This document shows positions 23,626-35,945 of a stretch of DNA of 64,000 nt, in pieces (positions within the stretch are counted from its first letter, which is position 1; each line of letters begins with the position of its first letter). The position numbers and the translations under genes are program-made. A model generated the notes under the pieces. That model searched no databases. It worked only from the letters and a program-made list of their open reading frames with translations, and had not been told where the DNA came from. The stretch comes from Montifringilla adamsi (Eukaryota > Chordata > Aves > Passeriformes > Passeridae). The stretch lies in NCBI GenBank assembly GCA_017590115.1, contig JAGGNK010007004.1, positions 8,554,418-8,618,417 on the forward strand, written 5' to 3'.

Positions 23626-26600
23626 GTGACATCTTTTAAGGAGCCTCTTCCATCCCCCACAGAGCAGCCTTTTGCTCGATCAGAAATGCACAGGCAGTCA
23701 GGAGCCCAGGCACAGGACAAAGCCATCTCTGCACTGGGCTGGTGGCTGGTGCAGCTCCAGGTAGGCACTGCAGAACTGAAACTCAGCACACAGAGAACTG
23801 TGCTTTTGCCATGTTTTCTTTTAAGTTCACTTAGTACCTCTATTTCCTGAGCTCTGAAGGTCTAATTTCATAATTCATAAGTACTATTATGCTGTTTCCA
23901 CTTAACTTAGAGGTTTTCAGCAAATTTTGTGAAGTAACAAATGGCTTCATGACATGTATTAAATTCAAAGTGAACAAGATGAAGACACCTGACAAAAACA
24001 AAGTACAAAATAAAGGAATAGTCACAGTAAAATCACAGTAAATAAATTGTAAATCACAGTTCCTAAATTGCAGAGAATGAATCACAATTTATAAATCACA
24101 TACTATAAATTTCAATTGCCCTTCAAAATGTCCCACTCAGACTGTTGAATTTCTTTTCTGATGCTGAAGGGCTAATCTATGTCCAAGTTATCACTTGGCA
24201 CTTGCAATAAATTCTTAAGATAAATGAAAAAAAAATAGTTTGTTCTATTAATTATGTTAGAAAATGCTGTGCAACATTTGAAACATACCCTCTCAGATGA
24301 ATGGAAATCAGATGCAGCCCTGTTTTCTTACAGTCTATTTCTCCCACTTTTAACAAAAAACTGCAAAGAAACATAAAATGGATCTGGAAGGGCAACCAGT
24401 TTTGTAACATTTTCCTGGAGAATGGAATAATTCAGAATTTTTTCCCTTCAGACTAAATCTGAAGCACATTTGAAAAATGAGCAGGAATCATATGTCTGAA
24501 ATCTTCAAGGGATGTTAAGGCCAACAGGCTAAATGTCTGCCTCAGAGATGCTCTGGAGGATGCACATTGGCTAAATGATGTCCAGCCTTTGAAAACCTGG
24601 ATGTGCTCCAGCTTGGAGCTTGGAGAAAAGGGCCTTAATGAGCCTCCAGTATCTGCATCCATTGTTCAGCAGAACATCTCAGGCTGGGTGAAAGATGGAT
24701 GTAATTTGTGGGGATCTAAACCTAAAGGCAGCAGCTCCTGCCCTTATTTGCACTGCTTCAAAGACTTCCTGTGAAGTCTGAGAGATCAAGGAGAAGGCAA
24801 AGATCAAGGAGAAGGGGTGAACTGTCTCAGCCTGACCTGCCCTTTGGCCAGGCTGTCTGGGGAGGTGCTGTGGGGCAGCTTTTGAACCATTCTGCTCCCC
24901 AGCCCAGAGGCTTTGGGCTCAGGAGAGGCTGGGGTTGCCGCTCTGCCTCTGTCCACATCATCAGCTGTGCCATCACATGGACCTGAGGGTTTGCATGGCC
25001 ACGTGCTGCTGCCGCCGCTGGGCAGTTCCACTCTTTCCCTCCTACTCTCTGAAAAGGGAAATGTACTTATTTACTTAGAGGTTTTCCTCTTTTTTTACCC
25101 CCTTGGCTGGGAGAGAATGCCCAGCCACTGAAAGAAAACATAGGGCAGGATGCAGGAGTAAAAAATAACTTAGATGGACTCAGTTTAGGTAAAATTTGTG
25201 GAAACCTGCAGCTCTATCAATTTTCAAACTGTGAATCAGGAAAAAAAATGTCATTTGTAGTCCATGCTACCCTTGGCTCTCTGCACTCTGTAAAGAGTAT
25301 TTTTAATCCCAAAAAGGCTCACTACTGCTGGCAGTTCCACCTCTGCTCCTGGTGCCAAGGGAAAAATGGGGGGAGAAGATGTAATGTGAATGAAAGGCAT
25401 AGGAAATTGTAATGATATATTCCAAAAAATGATTAGTAAACACCTAACATTCCCATCAGGTTGGGTTTGACAATGAGAGGGTCACCTTGAGGAGTGACAG
25501 ACTAGACAAGCTTATAAAGTCCTAAACAATTTTAGAAAGTGCTATTTAGCCTTGGTGCAGACAAACAGGGAAACAAAAAAGTCAGCTCTGCTCCTGTCTC
25601 AGGATAGTCTTGCCTCCAAGAGTGCACTGTTCCTGGCTACCTTAAATGTCTTTGGACTGTGCTGTTCCTTGTTTCTATTTTGCTTCACAATTGCCCCCAA
25701 AGTGAAAAGCACTTCAGATAAAGCAGAAAAAACTGATTAGCAAGTTCTACCAAGTGTGCAAGATCCAGCCTCCTGAAGTGAGACCAAGCCAAGAAACGTA
25801 ATGGAAATTTTGACTGCGTTTGAAAATGGTTATTGTCACAACTTCAAAGCTACTCAACCAGTTTTCTGCATACTTAATCTGCTTTTAGCATTTTACTACT
25901 ATACTCAAAATCTATTGCCTGTATGTCCAACAATCACAATAAACATGCAGTGTTGTTGTTGGCATCTAGGGCCCAGTTATGCATTTGCTTGTTTGCTTTT
26001 TGAAGCACAAATAAGCCATGCCAGTATTCCTGATACTCAAAAATAAACAGAAGGGACAGTTTTGATCCAGTAAAATTTGGTCATGAGGGTCACGAACAAC
26101 TAAAAAGCTGTGTTCATGGGTGATAGGATGGAAATTGCATTAATGATTTGCTGGTGTACAACCACAATACAACATCATTAATTAGCCTTGATGGAAGATG
26201 CAAGTCTGTTACTCCATTGGATTTTGTGGGAATAACAAAAAGCCTTTTTCTCAGATGGGGAAGGATCACCAGCATCCTTTCTGAACAACACTGGCCCTCT
26301 AAACTAAACACACCTCTAGTCTAAAATTTTTTATGCAGCCATGGAAAACAATGGAAATGAAGGTGCATGAAGGGCCAAATGAAGGGCCAAAATCCCTATC
26401 CTGCCCTGGGAAAGCATTTGAAGAAAGCATTTTCAATATCCATGGGTAACACTTACTGGAATCCTGCCATAAAACAGATGATGTCTGAGCTCATGATAGT
26501 CCCAGATGTGCCAGGCCTCCTGAAAAGAAAATGCAACAGAGGGCATGTTCTGTTTCCATTAGGCTGGAAAGAAGAGGAGTGAATTGTCCTGTACAGGGCT

Positions 26601-28272
26601 GTGCTGCTCCTGCTACCCAAACCAGTTCACTTCAAGCCAGTGTGGCTCTCTCTGCCCTCTTCTGCCACTGATTGTCCCTTTGGGTCCTCCTTAAATGAAC
26701 AAGGAAATCAGTCTCGAGGTTCTCAATCCAGATTTTTCTTCCACAAGGTGAAAAGATAGAGCTGTTGAGGTCAGGTAGGCTGCATTTATTTTGCTGTTTT
26801 ATATTTTATTGTATTGAACAAGGGCTGGCACAGGGTGGGGGTTGTTCTGCAAACTGAGGATAGAGGCAATGTGTGCCTGCCACAGGGCAGCCCTGGTGGG
26901 GTTTGTGCCATCAGAGGGAAGCCAGCAGGGTCTTGTTCCCATTTGCCTTTAGGAAGAAAGGTTTATTCACACCCATTTTTTACCAGCTGAGCCAATAGAC
27001 AATTGGGAAGGGAAGCAGGAGACAACCAGCTTTTGGGAGTGGGAGGGGAGAGGGGCTGCCAGGCCTCGCTGTTTGTGTTCCTATTTCTGTTTTAAGTTCT
27101 GTTTTGAAATAAAACACATTATTATACCTCTGCAAGCTGTTGCATTTTTCTAAGCCAGCCCAGAAACACAGCCCATGATCTCATGGCAGCAAAGTCTGGG
27201 GGCACAAGTAAGGATACAAAGGCAAAAGAAGACAGGCTGTAGCCTCAGCAGCTCCTTGTGCTGGCAGGAGCAAATCTCTGCATAAAAGCAAAGCTAGGCA
27301 AACATCCATCTGATAGCCTTTCCAAACTGCAGCCTGACTCAGCCACAGCTCTGCTTTTCAACCCCAGCTCCTTTGTTTCAGCCCTACTACTGGTTGTTTT
27401 TCAGATCAACTATTTGCTGCAGGAATTTTGCTTTTAATTTCCCAGGCAGCTGGAGCTTATTAAATGTGCTTTTCCAGGGCAGTATTTTATATCAGTACCC
27501 GATAATGGCTCACCTGTAAACACCCTCTCTAACGAGCACCTTTGGGCACCCCCGGCCATGGTTGGCACTGGGGGAGGGGGTGGATGCTGGGTAACAAGTT
27601 TAAGCCCCAGCTTTCTTCAGTGTGTTTTTCCCCCCTTTCCTAATCTCTCCTGACATAATGTTGAAAGTTATTACTTAGCTGCATAAAGAAAACCATCTGT
27701 CAATTATTCACCTGCTCACATGTGGGACCAGGTACTCAGAAGCTGTGAGTGCAAGGCAAGGCAACCACTGCCCAGCTTCTGAGAAAGCACAAAGCACTTT
27801 TAGTGCTCTGATTCCATAATTTACGTAGGGTGAGTCAGTAAAAAAAATCTGTTCTCCCTCAGAGAACAGCTGAGACTCCTCCAAATACTATTTTTGACAT
27901 CCAAGGCACAGCTGAGGAGCCTTTCAACTTCTTTTGAGAGCATTTGGAAGATGAGACTTGTAGTGTAAATAAGTTTTTAGTGCATATCTTGCTGAAGAGA
28001 TGTATGGAGGTTGTTTGTGTTCACCTCTAAAGTGGATCCTCTTGTTGTGGAGCAAAAATGCAACACTCCAGCTCCAGTCAGCACCCAGAGCACTCCTGTT
28101 GTCAGAAACGACAAAATTTACTGCTTCTACAGCTTCCCTGTCATGGAAACTAGACCTTTCAGAAGCACTTGGTGTCTGTTGGAGCCTGGTCCTGTCACTA
28201 CCAGTTTAATAACAATTTCAATTGAGCTAGACTCTGAATAGAGGGCTTTGGCTATGTGTGCCTTGACTAAAA

Positions 28273-28277
<5 letters not shown>
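23626..28277. other. Unique non-coding stretch
   Basis: No gene recognised; open frames are all under 90 codons. At 24021-24100 the motif AAATCACA recurs in degenerate form. Small tandem duplications lie at 24783-24815 and 26367-26390. A CCAAT box (26992) and AATAAA (27108) occur in a block at 26930-27130 that could be a decayed LTR. A G-run cluster lies at 27570-27591. Confidence 0.55.

Positions 28278-28310
<33 letters not shown>
28278..28310. repeat. T33 homopolymer
   Basis: Uninterrupted T33 flanked by GCCC and GCC. Minus-strand translation gives poly-Lys inside a 116-codon frame (28127-28477) that is not a gene. No target-site duplication is visible. Confidence 0.95.
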
Positions 28311-28312
<2 letters not shown>

Positions 28313-31300
28313 CTTGCATCCTGCAAATAACAGGAAATTGTACCAAAGGTTTTGTGAGACTGCTCGAAAAGACCATCTGGGAAAAAAGTCATTCTTGAAG
28401 AAACTCATGACCTGTAGGCAGACTTTTGCTAATGTTACTCCACAGTAGATATTTTCTGCTGTGGTTGGCAGAATCACTTGAGGTCTCTGGATTTCTTATT
28501 GGCCTCTCTGGAGCTTAAAAGAAGAAAACCAGGACTTTGTGTTTTGGCCTTGTGTGCTTGAATTTGCTGTGGCATAGTCTTCAGTGGACACTGCCCCCTG
28601 GGTCCCTAGAATTGGGAAAAAGCTTGAAAGCCAGCCTTTAAGAGAATCCTTGCTTAAAATTGAAAGATATATTTTGGTAAACAAAAATTCTGCCATTTAA
28701 AAATCTGGCTTGTGTTGTTAATGTCTTCATTGTTCTTAAAATCTTTTTTTCTTCTGGTGATCTCCAAGGAGAGGCTGGGAGTTCTGAAACAAAGTTGTCT
28801 AGATGGGTCTTCACTGACACCCTGAATCCAAGGGGGTAAAGCTGGTTGGGGTGGTGGGGGTGCCTCAGCTGAGATCTACTAAAGAAAAAAAAAGCCTAAT
28901 TCCCAAGGAATTTATGCTATATACCTGCAGCAATATTGCCAGACCTGGGAGGGTTAAAATACTTGCTAATAGGTAATACCAGGCATATATTACTCACTTC
29001 CCTGTAGAAGGGCTGAAAGCTTCAGGAAGATGTTTTTCCTCCAAGCCTCCAAACTGGATGGAATAATAGAACAGTTTCCTTAAATTGTACACTCACAAAT
29101 CACAGCAGTTATAACTTGAACTCCCAGAAATAACGTGCTAAAGATTTTGCAGAAGATAAACTGGGATTACATTTGCTGTAAATAGCCAGTGTTCACAGAG
29201 AAGTGTGTCAGCTACTGGAATAACTGTGCCTTAACTTTGCAGATGATCTGCTATTTGTGGGTGCTCCATCTTTTCAAGAATAAAAGGAAGAGGAAAACAA
29301 AGCACACTTGGTGTTGGTTACAGTGAGATCAGTCAGGTCAGTGCCGAGCATTTCCAGAAATCCCAGGCAATGGATGCTAAACTGCTTGTTGTCCTGGCTG
29401 GATAGGAAAAATGTGGAATCTATAGAAGCCAGAAGCAAAATGGCCAGATTAAGGCAGCATTATCAGCAGCTGTTTTTTGGTCTTAAATAGAAAGTGCTTT
29501 TTAAGGAGGTCTGTTGGGAATACTCCCACAACTAAGTGAGCCCACAGCAGCGTGCTGCTGATGACTAAGTAAATGGAGATGGAGCAGAGTTGAATGCTTC
29601 CCAAAGGAGTTGCCATATTTCTTTCCAGGATTTCTTGGACAGGAGGATATGTCTGAGCTGTTTGTGATGCCTTCATAATAAGTATGGTCCTTGTGAGACC
29701 TGGTGTGCACGCACTGCTCCAGCGTTTTGGTGTGTGCAGTGTGTCCGAGGCGCTGGGAGCACCTCGGGCTGTCCCTGCACCCAGCCCACAGGGCCAGCCC
29801 TGGCACCTGGTCAGCCCTGCTGTGAAAATGGCTCTGTTTGGGCCAGCTCTTGTCCTCCCAGACACGGATGGATATGGAAATGGATATGGAAACACTCCTG
29901 TGTTGGGAGGTGCAATAGGATGAGTGGGAACTGAGCTGGGTCTGTTGTGTTTCATGCTAAAAACTGGATCCCTGGGCACGGGCTGCAGAGCTGAGCCAGG
30001 ATGCCTTTTGCTGCTTTACAGGGGGTCTGTCTGAGATGTGCACAGGGGAATGTCCCTGGGAGTTGTACAAAATCTCCAGATTTTTCCCAAGACAGAGGTG
30101 GAAAACTGAAAAAATTTGCATAAAGGGTATTTCAGGATTTATGTCTTCCTCTCAGCAATGTTTGAACAATTTTGCCAGCATCCAGTGTTTCTGTTGCATA
30201 CAAGATGCTGCACAGTCAATGCAGCAGTGAAGAAATCACTGCTTTGCTACAACTTCAGCATAAACTCAATTTACAGCTCACAGTCCAAGGATGCTCAGAC
30301 CTAGCCACAGATGATAGTGTGTTCTAGATCCTCCTCTCTTTGGTTCTTAAAAACACCTCTTCCATTCAGGACATGCTTTTTCTGAACACATTTCCTTGTC
30401 AGTTTACAGTTTCTGTTTCAGAATACTTTGCTTTTACCTGCAGTAGAAGCAGCCTGACAGCACAGAGGACAACTGTCAGGGACACACACGCTGCAGATGC
30501 CATTAGAGGCAAGTCAGCCCTTTCAAAGACATTTTTAAAATATCATCTCCACAGCTGGTGTGGCCATTTGTCAAAGACAAATGGCACTTGGGGAGCCTGG
30601 AAAACCAGGATCAGCCATTAGGTGGATCTGAAATGTGTCATCTGTTTAGGGCTGTATCCCCTTACGCGCTGGAAGGCCGGTCCCTCGAGGCTGGGGAGAT
30701 CAGAGGGAAACAGGAGACCCATCTGCAACCTGCTGGTGAGCCAGTAACCAAGAGATGATCCCTGCTGAGGGTGAGAGCCACGGGCTGAGTGCATCTGTGG
30801 CAGTGACAGCAGCAGTGCCACAGCCATGGCAAGGCCCAGCTGATGTGACCTCTGGGGAGGGCACCTTCACACAGGCAGAAAAAGAAGGGTGGGATTGTTG
30901 GGTGAGTCACTCCGGAGTGCTCGGCATGGGTGTAAAATCAGTGGGCTCAGCCTGGCCCTGTGGTTTCCTTTTTTTCTGGGCAGGGATCTGCACCAGCCAG
31001 AGTTGCTGCTGGGTGGATGGTATTTGCAACCGCTTTATTTTCCCTGGGCTAAAAATACTCTGCAAACTTGGGTTTTATTTTCCATTCCTAACAGCTGAGC
31101 CCCGGTCTGGAGGGAATGAATGTGTTATCCCACTGTGAAAACATCTAAACAGGTGGAAAGGACAAGGGAGGGCAGAAAGAGAGGGTAGAGAGTCTGGTTT
31201 TAGACAGAAATCCTGTTTCCTTTCTAAAAACAGACTGAAGGCCCTGTAGGTCATTTTAAAACTAAAACCTGTATTCACCTTGTCATCTGTTTTCTTGTGT

Positions 31301-32779
31301 GAAAGAGCCTTGTGTTGGAAAACACCAGGAGGAAAATGGTTATGGAGACCCTGTCAGCGGAAAGAGAAAACTGTGGGCACTGTGCTGCTCTTTCAGTCAG
31401 ACCCAAACATTCTGCCAATAAACCTCATTTTTCACCTGTAACTTCTGTTATGCCAGCTGGACTCTCCCATTCAGCTTTACCAAAGGGCTTTCTTTTATCT
31501 TCTTCTGAGAAAGCTCTTTATGAAAACTATCCTAGCTCTGAGACAGACCTGTTGAGGCAACCCAGTGCTGCCTGGTTGTGCTGTTTCTGTAGCCATCCCC
31601 GTGCCTCAGCACAGAAAAAGTTATCAAACAGGTTGAATTGTGCTAAATGTTATGTTTCCCATTTTTTCAGTATGGAAATATTTTCCACTAAGAAGTGTGA
31701 TCCCGCCTGGTAAGACTCCCTTCATCCAAATCCTTTCTGGATTGCAAGTAAGTCTGCAAAGGCAAGGGCTAATGCACTAATCCATTCTGGTACTGTATGT
31801 CTTTACAGGAGCTTTTTAGAAGAGAAAAACAAGAATAAGAGTCCAGAGACTTGTGCTATACAGAATGTAATCAATAAAGTTATTCAAAGTTTTACACAAA
31901 AGCACTCACATGGGTCATTAGGGCAGAAACTTTAATCCACTGAGGTTTAAAATGAGGAATTTCTTAAGTAGCACCTGAGATTCTTTTTTCTTCTACAAGT
32001 CTTTATGGCTTTGTGGATTGTAAATCCTGTGAAAACACTTTTTTTTTATCCTTTTTTTTTCTTTTTGTTTTTCCCAAATAAATATTGTGGAGGAAAAATG
32101 AAAAGAGGAGGGATTGTGGGATGTGATTCTCTTGTGGTAACTTCTGCCACTGCTATCATTTGTGTGGTCTCTTTGGTCCAAAGCAGAGGGAAGTCTGGGA
32201 GGGAAGCCTGTGGGAACTGTAGAATAAATGAATAAATGAAAAGGCACATCTAGCTGCTACACTCTACTCAGATAAGGCTGTTGTACATATCAGCTGTGTA
32301 TTTATTGCACATGTTTTATTTGCAGTGTTGCTGGCATCAGACTGCAAGCACATTCCAGTTGTCTGTATTAGGCCTCCACAGCAGGTCTGGTGGGGATGTG
32401 AGTGTTCCCCTCCACCAGGAGATCTGGGGCCTTTACAGTGGAAATTTAGGAATCCTGCTGTTGCTGGATGAGTCTGGTTGCATTACCCAGAGGTGCCTTG
32501 AACAGCCACATTAACTAAGGACTTGTGTGCTTGTTAGTTTTATGTGTAAGACTAAGAATAAGTTCATTTCAGGGCTGTCAGAGGCTCAGGGCTGGGAATA
32601 GCTGATTTAGGCTTGTTTTTGGGGACCATGTCTGCTTGAGGCTAAAGGAGGACATGTGGGAGAGCTCCTCAGAGATTTCTTCTGCTCTGTATAAGCCACT
32701 GGAACAAAAGGTAAGTGGAGTTTGTTATGATTCATTCACACTCCACAACACTAATGGCCATTACAATGAACTCAATAAG
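28311..32779. other. Unique non-coding stretch
   Basis: No gene recognised. The 176-codon minus-strand frame at 29449-29979 and the 133-codon plus frame at 31312-31713 have no domain and no supporting splice structure. A 12-bp tandem duplication lies at 29870-29893, and the GC content rises at 29700-29850 with several CpGs but well short of an island. Confidence 0.55.
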
Positions 32780-32808
32780 AAAAAAAAAAAAAAGAAAAAG
32801 AAAAAAAG
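32780..32808. repeat. A-rich tract
   Basis: About 29 bp of A interrupted by two G bases. The upstream 150 bp have no resemblance to a known retrocopy. Confidence 0.9.
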
Positions 32809-35800
32809 CACAGCCAGAAGAACTGGTTGGGTCACCACCAACAGAAAAATTTTTACTTTGTCCTGGTTACAAATAGTCACAGTTCAATACTGAGAATATG
32901 AAAATGTTGTGATGTTCACTGGTGTTCCAGAGAGCACCCCTGAATTGGAATTGCAGCCTGGCCAAAGTCAAACAAACCAGAAGCAAGTGCCTGAGAGGGC
33001 AGAATAGAGAAAGATGACCGAAGGAAGAAAACATGAGCAGGGGAAAATGATTTTGCTGCCTGACTGCTGGTTTCAAGGTTAAAGAGAAAAGATGAAATCA
33101 AAGTATCCATTAATTCTAACTGTTCAATCTAACTCAGTTTGCTAATGCTGCAAAACCACTGGTTCACTTTTATCTAAAACTGCAAAAGTGTAATTCAAAG
33201 CCTGTTCAAAGAGAATAATGAGATAGCCTGGAAGACCATTGCCTAAAACCCAGTTACAATTATATGTTATCTGTGTGGACTCCAGTTTTTATTAGCTTGC
33301 ATTTGCCCTCTGGGGCATCAGACAAAGGCCATCTATTTGTCAGGCTCTGGAGGAGTGCTAAACCCTTTGGACAGGGCTGAGGGCAGGACTCCATCTCTCT
33401 CCCCGGGATTTCCTGGAGGGATGTAAGCATGTGTGTCTTTCCCCTGTGCATGTCCTGCACCAGTAATCTGCAAAGGCATGGCTGCCTTCCCCTGGGGGCT
33501 GCTCTGCAGCAGGAGCCCTGGCTTGGCTAAAAGACTTGCAATCTTATCCCAGGCAAATGACTAAAATTGATTGCTTTTTCAGCTGAGCAAGGTCTCCGGA
33601 CAGAAAACTGGATTCAGAGCTGGAGGAAGCAGGAAGGAGGACTGCTGTACCTCCTGTTGGGTAAATACCCCTTGCTCTTGCCTGCTGGCGGCCGCCTGGT
33701 GATCTTGTCTGGGTTGTGGTCAGAGTATGGCTCATGTAGGGGCAGAGGAAGTATGTTAAATCCAAATAAATTCATGATACACTGGACATTTGGGAGCAGC
33801 TAATTCTTATTTTGCCCATCAGAAGCCCAGTCCCTCCCTCTGCACCTGTGATTTAGTAACAGGTACAGTTTTGCAGGCTCAGATTAGTCTGTCTTTGAGT
33901 ACAAAATTAATTCCTTACATAACTTGGCTATGAAGTGAATGGATTGATTGATGCTGATGATTTGATGTTATTCTGTTAAGCTGTTTTTGCCAAGGAAGAA
34001 AAATGTGCCATGATATGTTTATTTGTATGCTGCAGAGCATAAATGAAAGAGCTGATTGAACTGTTTTTTATTAAGAAAAAAAAAGGGAAAATAATATCTT
34101 TGCTATCAGTACTCTTTTGTATCTTTATTGTCTTTGATTCTTTATGGCCTTTACTGGCTTCAGTGGACTTTGGATCATACAGTTGCTAATTCATCTTCAA
34201 ATCTTTACACAAATGACAACAGCAAGTTCACCATGTGTGCAAATTCCTTTATCTTCTGGGAAAATGTGAAGTTTGCATCATAAACCAGAGGCCTACGGTA
34301 AGTTCTGAGGCCACTTCTGTCACCCCCACAGAAGGATCATCTATCAGCTATCCGATGTGTTTCCTTGCCAAACTGCCAATATGAGGAAAAGTAGGCTTTT
34401 GTGTGATGCTGTGTGTGATGTCAGGTAGCTTTGGGCAAAGAGTGACTTTTAGCAGACACTTTTCTAAGGAAAGAAACATCCAAGATGTTGTCTAGCAGGG
34501 AATGATGGCTAAAGGAAAAGGAAAAGGATACTCAAAGATGGAAAAACTGTTACTTCAGTGTGCAATGGTACCAAACCCCATGTGAGCAAGGAGTTCAAGG
34601 TCCCCCTTATTTAAAGTGTTTAGGACATGGAGTGATGCAGGGGTGGAGCACAGAAGGAGACAAAAACCTCTCTTCATGCTCTCTAAGACTTGAAGACAGC
34701 TCTTGAAGGAGCCTCTTGGAGAGAGAAATTTTAAGAAAAAAAGTGGAGAAGCAACTGTTGTGTGGATTTGGATCCAGGCAAAGCTTAACATCCCTGATGA
34801 ATAAGGACAACTCCTTTGGCAGGTGGCATGGAATGGTGTATCTGTCCTGTCACCATGCTGAGCTGAAATCTCACATGATCAGGCTGATGTGATCAAATGA
34901 ATGTTTCTTCCACTTGACTGCAGCTTCTCTGAAAGTATCAAGCCCCAGTCTCTGGGGTGAATGTAGAATTTTGCTCCTCATTATTACAGATTATTATATT
35001 TCCTGTGCCAGTCACTGGAAACCTGCCTGAAAAGACATAGATCCCCGTGGAGCAGCAGCCAGAACCTGGATCCCAAAGCATCCCTGAAAGGGCTGCACGA
35101 TGCTAAGTGCTGGGTCATTCTGAAGCACTTCCAAGCCATGACTGTTATTTTTCTCTGCTAAAAACCATTAAAAAACTCTGAGGAGTAACACAAATAACAG
35201 GGATGAAAGCCTGATCTTTGTCAGAGATCCAGACACTGACTGCATTGTAGTTTCAGCAGCGGGCATGTGGCTGACTTAAAGTCAAGGAGGCAAAATATTA
35301 TAGGAGCACTCAATGCAGCCTTGGAAAACTAGGATTTAACCCTTTTTCTGCCTAACCAGTTCACTCCATCTTGGAGTGAACAGTGGCTGTGCATTTTGTA
35401 AAGGAGGAGCTGTTTTTGTTTTTATTTAAAAAGAGCATTCAGATCAGCTGAGTTTGAGCCAATGCTGAAAACAGAGCTGCCAAATTTATCATTGACCAGA
35501 AGATTTGTATGGGGCTAAAGGAGGTTGGTACAGAGAGATTAGAAGCAGATTATCAGCATGCTTTTAGCTTTATCTGTTTCTAGAAGCAAATAATTAGCCT
35601 CAGAAACAACTTCATCTTAAAATGAGCTCTAAAATATAAATTATTGGTGTGAAAAGATTGATAAAAGTTTCAGGAACTGTTATTTTTGCCAGAAGAAATT
35701 AATTCCCCAAGGACTTAGTTTCAATCAACATGGTTCCCGTAACTCTGCTATGAAAAGCCAATTTCAAGAAACTCATTTAGTTCCTTATTTCAAATCCTCC

Positions 35801-35902
35801 CTGCAGCCTGCCTGTAGAAGAGGGGGAAAAAAAGAAACAGTTCTGATGATAAAAATGGGGTCATGCAACTTCTGGAGCTTTGTTACAAAATGGAGAAAAT
35901 TG
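32809..35902. other. Unique non-coding stretch
   Basis: No gene or named repeat; open frames are under 80 codons. Mostly AT-rich unique sequence, with the regions near 33.9-34.3 kb and 35.4-35.75 kb the most AT-rich. Confidence 0.6.
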
Positions 35903-35945
35903 CTTTCTTTTTTCTTTTTTTTTTTCTTTTCTTTTTTTTTTTTTT
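35903..35945. repeat. T-rich tract
   Basis: T runs interrupted by single C bases (CTTTCTTTTTTCT pattern), ending in GGTGGTTGGAGGAGGGAG. Low-complexity only. Confidence 0.9.

Noticed and set aside
29449..29979. 176-codon minus-strand open frame
   Set aside because: Pro/Thr/Ser-rich random-looking translation and overlapping frames on both strands.
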